NCBI RefSeq assembly: GCF_901933205.1
Contig: NC_044571.1
Span: 71,177,689 to 71,241,688 of the forward strand
DNA from: Camarhynchus parvulus
Taxonomy: Eukaryota > Chordata > Aves > Passeriformes > Thraupidae
DNA: 64,000 bases
Direction: 5' to 3'
Shown here in pieces: positions 50,454 to 61,700 of the stretch. Both the position numbers and the translations under genes were made by a program. The first letter of the stretch is position 1. The number at the start of each line of letters is the position of its first letter. The notes under the pieces are model-generated. The model saw nothing but the letters and a program-made list of their open reading frames with translations, was not told the origin of the DNA and did not search any database.

Positions 50454-53400
50454 GGAGTATTTATCAAAGATTAGTTGAAGCTTATGCCTGACAGGAATTT
50501 CAAGGGACATTATTTCTGAGGTAAGAAATCAAAGAACTGATCGCTGTGCTTGGAAGTTGCTTGCTACAAAATCAGAGACTAAGACATAAATATGCCTTTG
50601 ATTGTAATTTCTATTTTCGGTTCTACTGTTAGGTAAATGACTACAAAAATAGTAGCCACACTGAGCCTATGAGAAAATGTAACAGGCAACATATCACCTA
50701 ATCATAAAAAGTTTTAAAAGTATTCATAATTTTTCAATAAACAGAAGAAAGGTGTTAGTCTGTTAGTCAAAGGTGATATAAACTCTCTTTACTGTGCTTC
50801 ACTTATTGGCAAACTTATCTCTCAAGATTTGAGTAAAAGGCACAAAGGCACAACAATTCCTTTATCAATGGGAAGCATTACACATAGCTAAATAGATGAG
50901 ACAAACACACAAATAAATAAATGTTAAACCAGATAAATATGTGTGTGTGTATATATATACATATACATATATATATGTATATAAGTTCTTGGATTTTAGA
51001 ATGCTTCATAGCATTAGTGCCCACAGGCAGTGAATAGCTCAATGTGTCATTACTCTTCAAGTAAAAAGAAACATCTTTCCTTTAAATACTAAGCAGAGAA
51101 AAGAGGAATAGGCATTAAGTATTACACCCTTTGTCAGAGCTGAGAGTTACATACAAAGGGCCTGAGTCAGCAAAACACATAAGCACATGCTTAGTTCTAT
51201 TCAGTTCTTCAAATATTTTTATGTATTTTGGTGAATGTAAACAGCATTAAGTATATGCCTGTCATATTCACTGGATAAAGGGTTTTTGACTTGTTTATAC
51301 TTAGAAAGGGCTTGAGAAAAAAAAAAAAGAATCTGCCTGGGAGCAGCTCTTTCTAGTCCTACTATCCCAAACCTCTTAATTTGGAAGTTTTAGTCACCCA
51401 AGGCAACCTCTGCAGTCTATGCAAAATAACTGATTTAGTAAAATTTCCCACAGGAAAAAGAAAAGTCTTACATTATCCTATCCCAAAATATATGCTGGCA
51501 GAAAATTATATGGGAGGTGTTTAGGAGTAGAACACGTCACAAAACTGTAACTCCTGATTCCTTTGCCAGAGTGCCATTGTTTGGGTCAATATTTGCTGTA
51601 CAAGTTAAGGCTGGCTGAGCATTAACATGAAATAAATGTGTCTTGTAGTGATATCTGCCAATATTTAACAGGGAGTTCATACAAACCTTTCTCCCTTGGT
51701 CTTTCTTTAACTGTTTCAAGGACTTGTGTCCCTGGACACAGGAGACTCAGTGAAATGGAAATTTGGGCATCCCTTCTTCCCTTTCTTGCAACCAAAGAGG
51801 TAAACAACAAGCCAACACCAGGCAGATGTATTATCCCCTTGTTTCAGAGTACACTGAAAGTTTGGAGGAAGTTTGCTGGTGCAACAAAGCCCACCTGTAC
51901 CTAGAGGAGAAGGACAGACTTAGTATTTCTAGATATAGCTGGAATAATTCAGCCATTTTTATATGATTTTTAAATGATCTCTAAACTTAAAACATCTTTA
52001 TGGAGGTAATGCAATATCATTGGAGTAGTATGAACCTTGAGTAGCAAGAAAATCACTCCAAAATTCCATCTGTCTATGTGGTGCTATTTCTAGCTGGACA
52101 TTCAGAGAAACTCCATCCTGCTGTGGACAGATGCATTTTATTTTATGTGGTTTCTGGTACTGGTGGCTGTGAGAACCAGGTCATCCACAGTCACTGCAAG
52201 GCCAATGTGTTTGCCTTCACCTTTCAATTCATAGATCCTTGCAGGACCCTCATCTAGTTTCTTTCTCAGATTTTCAGTTGTTGAACAGTAAATTATGTCA
52301 CCAGAAATTAATATTAGTTTACCCCTTATACAAAAAAGGAAAATCACCATTTATACCCTTTACATTATTACTTGTGTTCATCCAAAGGAATTTAGAAAAT
52401 GGATTTTCAGTTTATGCAAACAAGATGAATGAAGAAGTTGTTTTCTGGAGCTGAAGGTTTTCTGAGCTGTTTTCTGCTTCTTCAGGGCCCACCTGTTACT
52501 CCTGAGAGATGTTTAACAGTTCTCTATTAAACTATAGTAATTAAAATTCAAATGTATATTTCCACATCTTTTCAATGTCATAGTTTTCTATGAACTGATG
52601 AATGGGTTTTTCTATTTTATCATTGGTGGTTTTGGAAGTTACACAGGAATTATTTTCTTGTCTACAAAAGTTGCCTTTCATGCAAACAGATGAAATTCCA
52701 CTGCAAGGATAAATCCTGTACTGTGAGTCGGGTATTGCAAAGTGAAATGACCATTTAAAAAATGATTTAATTCTGTAAATGAAGAGGAAATTATTCAAGG
52801 AATGTCCTCGAGAAAGTGAACGTGTGCACATCCACAAGTCATTTACACAAAAATTACATGCAAAGTGAAAGTAAAAATTCAGTTTAATTTTTCCCTGTGT
52901 TACCACATGGTGGCCACATAACCCCAGCCATGTGGGCTGCTGCTTCAAGAACACTGAGAAACCCTTGATAATAACAGTTCCTGTTTTCCACACACCCCAC
53001 ATGTGTAAGGACTTGATCTGCTCTAAAGACTTCTATGCAAGTTCTACAAATTTCCTAGCATTTCCTAAAAACTCAGGTAATATAATTCCGCCTACTTTGT
53101 AGTCTGATTATTGGACTGGTAATTTAGACAGAAACTAGATGTAATCAAAATACCAGAAGCACAATCATAAATGAATGAGAATTGAAAAAATCTTGTAGAA
53201 ATACCCAAATTCAATTTTTCAAGTTCTTCAGAAAATGAATGAATTTACTACAATAAATGATGATATCTTTCAATATTACTTATATTTTACTTTTAACAAT
53301 GACATGCAACATAAAGGTCATAAATGTATTAGCAATGCAGTCATTGCATCAGTTTCTTTATAAAAATTGGTTTAATTTAAAACAGATGTCATATTTGATC

Positions 53401-54445
53401 TGTGGAAATATTTCTTCAGCAAACTAAGCTCAACTCTGATGCAGAGTTTACAGTGGGCAAATTTTTCTATTTACCACAGTGTTCTTCTGGTTTAGTCTCC
53501 AGTAGTACACCCAATGCCCCCTCTGGCAGCTGGGGATTTGGGTTCTCTAAACACCTCCCACAAGAATGGGACCAAAAGGGTTTGATACACATCACCTACT
53601 CCCCTGGGATGCCTGGGAAAAGCTTGAGAGCCTGACTTCAATCAGTTGTCAAAACACATGTCAAAATTCATAAAGGATTACATATGAAGGCCAAATACAT
53701 AGAAAATAAGGGGAAGTCCACCTGTCAGATTTTTAACTAGGACCAATTTGAGATTATCTGTATTTCCCCCAGGAATCTTTTGACACACCAAACAGTGAAT
53801 TAAAAACACTGCCATTGAACTTTGTAAGAATTGTGAGCATCATGCCACATACATCCAGCATCTGCTGCAAGCAGGTTATGCTTCAAAGGAGGCATCTAGC
53901 TGAGGGACAACAAGTTACTAGTGGTCATCCTTGCAGCATTATAAAGCAAAATTGCCCCGAAACTGTACGGAGACTTGAAGCAACTGAGCCCCATCTCTCA
54001 TGAAGCACTGTGGCAACATCTGCAAAACAGCATTTTATATTTTTTGCACAAAACTCAAAATTTTTTCAGGTTTAGGCCTTTTCCTTTTTGGGTATAATTA
54101 AATATTGAAATTTTCAATGGAAAGCAAATACTTCTCTCAGAGTACCTTTTCTCATTGGAAACAAATTACAAATGGTGAGCTACTCACAAAGTCTGAGGAG
54201 CCATCTGACTCAAAATTGGAAAAAATTGCTACCTTAAAGCAACCTTATTTAAACTTATTAGAACCCTTTAGGCTTCAATAGTGTATCATGAAAACATCAG
54301 TAGGAAGAGCTTTCAGAAAGGCTGTCCAGTTTTGTCTTAACTTGGGCAACCTGCTGGAGATGATCCTGCTTTAACAGATGCCTCTTCCAAATTCCCAAGG
54401 CAAACCATAGCCAAAGCAATGCCTACCCTGAACTCCATAGTTTGC
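50454..54445. other. AT-rich sequence, no gene recognised
   Basis: Contains the alternating purine-pyrimidine tract at 50937-50983. Two minus-strand frames at 52138-52350 (70 codons) and 52541-53002 (153 codons) are discussed under findings. I do not call either a gene because I see no homology, no clear splice sites and no partner exons. Confidence 0.5.
50937..50983. repeat. 47-nt alternating purine-pyrimidine tract
   Basis: Every base from 50937 to 50983 alternates purine/pyrimidine: GT units, then AT units with two AC interruptions, then AT with one GT. It is a dinucleotide microsatellite of mixed GT and AT type. Confidence 0.95.
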
Positions 54446-55760
54446 AGAATCATAGAATCATAGAATCATCATGATTGGAAAAGACCTCCAAGATTATCCA
54501 GTCCAACCTTTGACCGCCCACTACCTCAACAACATGACCATGGCACTGAGAAACATGTCCAGTCATTTCTTTAATAGTTCCAAGGATGGTGATTCTACCA
54601 CATGCCTGGGAAGTTAGTTCTAATGCATAACCACCTTTTCAGCGAAAAGAATTTTCCTGATGTCCAGCGTGAACCTCCACTGGTGCAACTAGAACCTATG
54701 TCCTGTCATCCTGTTGCTGATTGCCTGGGAGATGAGGGTGACCCCACCTGGCTGCACCCTCCTGTCAGGCAGCTGCAGAGAGTGATGAGGTGCCCCTGAA
54801 CCTCCTTTTCTCCAGGCTGAACACCCCCAGCTCCCTCAGCTGCTCCTCACAGCACTTGTGCTCCAGACCCTTCCCCAGCTCTGTTGCCCTTCTCTGGACA
54901 CGCTCCAGCCCCTCAATGTCTCTCTGCACTGAGGGGCCCAGAACTGAGCACAGGATTGGAGCTGTGGCCTCAGCAGTGCTGGGTACAGGGGGACGGTCAC
55001 TGCCCTGCTCCTGCTGGCCACAGCCTGGCTGATCCAGGCCAGGATGCCATCGGCCTTCTGGGCCACCTGGGCACACTCTGGATCATGTTCAGCTGCTGTT
55101 TGCCAGCACCCCCGGGTCCTTTTCCATCAGGGCAGCTTCCCAGCCACTGCCTCCACCCTGTAGCACTACCCAGGTTGTTGTGCAGGACCTGGACTTGGCC
55201 TTGTTGAACATCATACAACTGGTCCTGGGCCTGTGATCCAGCCGGTCCACATCCCTCTGCAGAGCTTTTCTTCCCTCCAGCAAATCAACACTCCTGCCCA
55301 ACTTGGTGTTGTCCACAAAATGACTGAGAGTGCACTTAATCCTTTGGTCCAGATCATCAACAAACATGTTAAAGAAGACTGGCCCAAACACTGAGCCTTG
55401 AGAAACATCCCTTGTGACCAGCCCTCAGGTGGAAGTAACTCCATTCCCCATCATTCTCTGGGTCCAGCCATCCAGATGTTTATAAACCAGAGAACTGTAA
55501 GGTGCCAGGTTCTCTGGGAAAATGCCATGGGAGACAGTACAGAAGACTTGACTAAAGTCCAGAGACTACACCCACAGCCTTTCCCTCATCCACTAGGCAG
55601 GTTACCTGGTGAAAAAAGGAGACCAGATGGTGAAGCAGGACCCACCTTTCACAAGCCTGCTGCCTGGGCCTGATGTCCTGGTTGTCCTGTATGTGCTGTA
55701 TGATCTGCTCCATAATATTCCCTGGGAATATTCCCTGGGACAGTGAGGAAGCTAAGGGAG
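54446..55760 (-). mobile_element. CR1 LINE fragment, longest copy (about 1.3 kb)
   Basis: A minus-strand CR1 covering the second half of the reverse transcriptase through to the 3' tail. The tail is three degenerate copies of the octamer GAATCATA at 54447-54470 (plus strand). The 3' UTR has GATTGGAAAAGACCTCCAAG. Coding remnants on the minus strand include a 100-codon frame (55089-55391) starting [15 protein letters not shown]. In it the usual F(A)DD catalytic motif of CR1 reverse transcriptases reads FVDN (residues 25-28), so the active site is lost. A second frame (54765-55076) holds the segment just C-terminal, with [16 protein letters not shown]. The element is 5'-truncated, carries indels and is dead. 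Confidence 0.94.
55714..55739. repeat. 13-bp tandem duplication inside CR1
   Basis: AATATTCCCTGGG occurs twice back to back (55714-55726 and 55727-55739) near the 5' end of the CR1 fragment. Other CR1 copies carry a single related block at this point, so this is a private duplication in this copy. Confidence 0.85.
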
Positions 55761-58700
55761 CAGGATGCAGATTTGACACACCGAGTCTTCTCAGAAGAAA
55801 TATTATTTCATAGCTACATCTCATCCCCACTGACCCATGACTTATTGCATGGTACCTATGCCCAGGTCTGCTGACAGGGCCCTTTCTCACTGCCATTTTG
55901 TGCTATAGTCCTTCCAAGGGGATTGCAGCTTTTGCAGAAAAATACGAATACACTGTCAACACTGACACAGTAAAGTCTCCTTCCTCATTGAAAAGAGAGA
56001 AAATTCTCACCTAGGTTAAAGTAGGATCAGCCCAGGTCCCAAGGTGGGTGAGCTACCCAAAATTCAAGTACCTAGAGAACTAGCTGGTAAGGACACTAAA
56101 TTCTGTGAATATATTTTTCTGTGTAGAAGTGTAGACTAAAGCACCATGTTTAAAAACCTGTTGGTATCTCCCCAGGGAAAAGAGGTCGGGCACAGAACAA
56201 ATTCTCTGATGGATGTAGTTATTCAGCCATGGAAGTGAGGACAGGGAACTTTCAGCCAGAATGGGCACACCGTGGATGATTTCTGCCATGTCACAGAGCC
56301 AAATCCATAATGCCAGAAAAACATCACCGAGAATCTATCATCCCACAGCTTCCCACACCTTTTCCCCAGGATTTTTGCACCAGGTTATAAAGTCATGGGA
56401 TTTAGAGCAATGAGAAATTCAAGTCCTTTCTGAAATGCCTTCATAATAATGAGCATTGTCTCAGTAAACTGCAATCACATCTTGCATATTTCCAAGAAAA
56501 TGCCTTCATTGAGAAGAGATGCATTTCAGGGAAATACCACTCTTGTTTCAGGTTGCCCCTTTGTGTGTTCTGTAAATCTTCAAAGTGGTTGTGACTGTAA
56601 TTCATCTGGGCCGTGGGCAGAAGGAGACATTTCTCCCAAGAGGGGCACAGACTACATGTGTGTGTGGTCCAAGGGAAAGCAGCTTTAATCACGCGCTGAG
56701 AGTAATAGGCATTGTACTGTGACTAAATTTACTGTGCTTTCTGGCTGGCTCTTTCTGAAGGGAGAAGTGGTGCATTTCAAACTCTAATCTTTGTTTTGTC
56801 TGTAGATTTTCACTCTTTCTGTACTAAATTGATACTAAGGGCCTGATCTTCACAAAATAGGGCCCAAAGTCAGCAACTACTTTTGCAAACTCAAGTACCT
56901 AGCACATATGCGTCTCTGTGCAGAGCAGAAGTGACTCACAAAGAACTCTGGACACGTGGCTCTGCAAAGTCCCTTTTTGCTTTCATGTGTGCTAAAGATT
57001 TTACACAACTGTAGTTACATTTCTGAGAATAAGATGCTGGCTGTTAGTTCAGAGATACATTTTATTCTCATCTCATTGCCAAAGGCAACTGAAGTATTGA
57101 AATACAAGCACAGTGCCAACTGTGCAGTTAAATTGAAGTCACCAGCTCAGCTTTTCTGCAGATTTAATTGGCAAGACTGCAGTCTTTCCAGATCTTTTCA
57201 GATTTGGTCATCCTCTTTGTACAAAATTAAGAGAATTAAGGCCAAATCCAAGCGTAAAATAACACCATAAGACCCTCACTGTCCTCATGAAATGGACAAA
57301 CATGACATGTTTTCCTTCAGTTTGATTTACACCATCAGCATTTGGAAGCACAGTCATTATTTAGCCAAACCTGCCAAATGTTTTCTATTTAATTACAGAA
57401 TGCAACCACAGAGTCTCCTAGGAAAAGATCTCTTGTTTATTTATTTACTTAAGTTGATGAGATACTACTAAATGACTAGACATAATTCTCAGGAAAAAGA
57501 AATACTGAGGAAGCAGTATTTATAAACAAGTAAGAAAAAAACAGTCGTATGGGTTGTGGTTTTTTTTTTCATTTGAGAACAAAAAAGAAGGAAGAGTAGA
57601 AAAGAGGACTGAGACTTTGTATTTTATTCACCATAAGCAAAAAATCTGTGGAAGAATAGGGATATATCACAGTTGTGTGTCATATTATGTTGCAGACAGC
57701 AAGCAAGGGGTGTGTAACATGCTTCCTTAGTCTTTCTACTCTCCATCTGTCCTGCCCTGCTCACTGTCTGTCACAGCCAGTCCATCCTGTCAGTCTGGAG
57801 TTTGGTTTTATTTAGTTCTGAAGAGAAGGTGTCTCACTGTCACAAGATGTAACTAAAGTGATTAGTTCAGATTCTTTCAAAGGGAGATTGTACTTTTATG
57901 AATAAAAATATCATCTGAAATTGCATTGCCTTGAGTCATAAGTAAATCCTTTAGGGCATAAACTGATCACCAACAGGCTTGACAAAGGAATGTCTTCAGG
58001 CAGTGTATTATTGCTAGTGATGAGTGATAAGTTATGTTATTTCTATACAGAAGTACTGACTTGCAGTCAAAATGGCCTTTTAATTTATTAGAACACAACA
58101 AGGAAGAAAAAACTGTAATGTCTTTCCAAGAAAGGCTCTTGTACACAATGCAACCACTCAGTGTTAACAAGGCAGTGGGCACAGTACTGGAGTCACTTTT
58201 CAGACAGCAGACGGTTTTCAGATTTAGAGGAGCATTATAAAGTAACCTTAAATTTATCACTAGAGACAGAAAACCTGCTGATCAGAAAAATTAACTCTTT
58301 TGTCCTCCAAAGATATTCCCTTCAAATGTTCTGGCTCATACTCTCTAAAGGTTTGCAATGTATCTCCTTTTGCTTTCCATTGTTTTTCTGGTAAGAAATG
58401 CAGCTTGACCCTATTAATCCCTTCTCTCATGCTTTGTTTTAAACAAGTCTTGAGAACTTCGGGATGAGCAGTTCCACTCCTCACCATCACACTGCCTCTT
58501 GTCAAACAAAACATCTTCTCAGGGGTCTGAGGGTGCTTGTCTCCCCTTGAAATTCCTAGCAAGAGAAAAATAGACTCACCCACTGTCAACCAGAGGCTTC
58601 TGAATGCCCACAACCGCTCTGTGACAGATGGGTAACAAAAGAAAGCCAGTATTTTCAATGCAAAAATGGTGGGCCTCCATACAGCATGGCTGCTACCCCA

Positions 58701-61700
58701 GAGGGTGGGCTGCTGGACATCTCCAGGGAGAGGGTAGCCAGGCTTCAGTGTCTGAACTGATGCATTAGTGGAGGTGGAGGTGGTGTAGAGGGACCTTGTG
58801 CCCTCAGCCCCCAGGAGCTCTCCCCACTTGTAATGGTGACAATACACAGAGGTGTGTCCTCCAGGAGCGAAAAAGGGGTAAAAAAATGGGAGATGGCAGA
58901 GCAGTTTGTGAGGGGATCCCAAGATAGCACCATGTGTGGGGTAAGCTCAAAGCCTGGAGGGACAGCTCACCAGACTCCCTAATACAGACTCATGCGTTCA
59001 AACCTCCCCAGTTTTGCTCCTTCATGTGCAATTTCCTGAAAAAGGGTGTATCATCCTAAGTGTTTTTAAATAGTTTATACATCCCTCATCGTTATTTTAA
59101 TTTTAAAATGTTCTGCAGAGCTAATTATTTTTAATGTGGCTTAAAAAAAAAAGGTGTGGTAGAATAATATTTTTAACTCTAGCAATTGAAATTCAGAACT
59201 CTTATAAAATTACCAACAGTCTTTCAAATTGCAGTTCAGAAAGAGTTATTTCCTTTTATGACATTCACTCCCTTCTTTATATAATATTTAACCCATGGTG
59301 CCGTAAAGGTTATAGGAGCTGCATACTTGGAAGGTTTACTCCTCATCCTGCTGTTATGACACACACAAATAAGTGACCGAGTAAGTAAGTAAAGCTAAAT
59401 AAATGAGGCCAGAGAAACACAAGCCAAAGTGAAATATAGCTTATTCTTAATCCTGACTCTTTTGGGGCACTTCTTTGTGAGAATACTGAAGTAGCTGAAG
59501 ATCCCTTCAAAGAAAAGCTAGTTATAGAAAACTTATCCCCGGTGCTCATGTGATCAGGTAATGTACTTGATTCACACAAACAGGTAATCCACAGGCCCGC
59601 ACTCTAGACAGTTAAGTGGCTTTAACATAAACTCCTAATGCAGAGGGCTGAAAAGCAGATAAAAGCTTCATTTGTCTTCTGAACCCCCGACGAAAATCTG
59701 CCCATTATACAGTGCAGACCTGTGTGAAGGCTCCTGGTGCCTTTTTGATGTGGGAGACGGTGTGCTTTCGGCAGGGAGGCAATGACTGGCACGCCTCTGC
59801 CTCGCCTCGCCCACTCTCCATGGCAGACCAGACCCTGGGCAGGGGCTTTGCTCCATCGCCTGGCGGCAGCCAGCCCAAAGCCATCTCCGTGGGGGGACAC
59901 GTCCCTTGGTTCACAGATAGGGAGGGTAACAAAGGTTTGCTTATGGCTCCCATGAAAAATAGTTTTTTTGTGTAAGGATATTTATCATCCACTCATATCA
60001 TCGTTCCTGGGTTTCTGGTGACAGTTGTGGCATGGACAGCGTACAGAGTCTTTTATCTGTGAACGTTAACATTTCTTTGAAGACTAAGCATGAAATATAT
60101 TACAACAAGTTTACTGATAGAGGAGCTGGAATGACTTCATAAGAGTAGAGGATCACAGAAACAGACACATAACTGTTTGCGACCTCTGTTTAGAAAATAA
60201 AGCAATGTTCAAAGCACAAAACCAAACAAATTTTGCATTTGTTTCAGAGGTCTGAAGCTGGGACCCAATCCACCCCTCAGAGAAGCCAGCAGGAGCCTTC
60301 CCATTGACTTCAATAAGCTTTTCATCCAGTCTCCACTTGGTCTTAAGTTGCTTGTGATTAAAATTCTTTCCTTCCTTACTGATAATGCAGCCAGGTTTGG
60401 GTGAAGCTGGCATGCATACATGCTGTTACAACCTCAGACATGAACTTCTAAAGGGGATGCAGGTACCCAGAGCCACTTTCCTGGGAGCAGGGACCACTGT
60501 TTTTTCCCAGATGGTTTTGTTGTGGTGGGATACTGGCAGGCTCTGCATTTACCCTGCCTTCCTGGAGCTTAACAATCTCTCATGGTTCAGGAGAAATTTT
60601 ATTACAAATCTTGATTTTTCTTCAAGTCATGTTGATACTTGCTCTTTTCTTTGAATGCCAGTTGTTCTGGGAATAAGTAAACCATCAGGCTGGAACACCC
60701 TAAACACCAGTCTCAAACTGAATGGTTTTGTTGCATCTTTTAAGTATTGGGCCATAAACCAAATTGTGAGTAACAAATGCCCATGACATCTAGCCAGCCC
60801 AAATCTGGCAATGTGATTTTAATCTCTAAATATTAGCTTTTAAAAATACGTTTCCTTTCTACTAGGAGTACTTGTTAAAGTTTGGGGCAATTTGTGCTGT
60901 TGCTGGTGCCATTAAAATATTGGAAGTACATTTCTGAATGAAATTAAATCATTACTTTGCAATTTCTCGCTGCTGGAAGCAAAAACCCACATGGGCTGCA
61001 TGCCACTGAGATATGCTACACCAGTTCTGCAGTCTTCAAACCCCCCATAGTTTTCCATGTTTGCTGGTATGGGCAGCCCACCCAGCATAAAAAGGCATGC
61101 AAACGATTTTAACAGACAAGCATTGTGTTGACGAAGTTTTCCAGTGCAAAACTATCCAGAAAGATTTAGACAAATTTTTTCCCTATGGTAAAATGCATAT
61201 GTGAGTTTAAAGAGGAAGAAAAATGAAATGTGTTATTTATAGCCTGAAATATCCATAATATTACACATATGTGTATTTCACTTAATCCCTGTTTTGATAA
61301 ATGCCCACTCTGCTAAACACCTAATGTACAACAGGATGTGGTTCCCACTTAAATTAGCAGATGCTATAGTTTCTGATTGCTAATGATGGACCTGTTTGCC
61401 AATAAAAACAATTGATGGATCAGCATGTGTGAGCTACTGAACCTCAGCAAAAGCCCAAAGTAATAAGAGAGAGACAGAAAAATGCTTCAGGTCACAGTCA
61501 GCAGATGGGAAATGGCCAGATGTCTGTCTGGGGCAGGGAAAGTGCAGCATGTGTTTAAGTATATATCTATGTTTTCATATGGCAGCAACCACTGGGAAGT
61601 TCAAATACTTGGACTAACCAAAGCAATGGTTTTGAAGTTTACTTTTGCATTTGGGGGACAAAAGTAAACCAAAAGGACAGATAAATCTCTGCATCTGAAA

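Noticed and set aside
50154..50510. Frames of 73-106 codons across the compound pentanucleotide array
   Set aside because: They are translations of GGAGA/GGACA units with short flanks; there is no domain or independent coding evidence.
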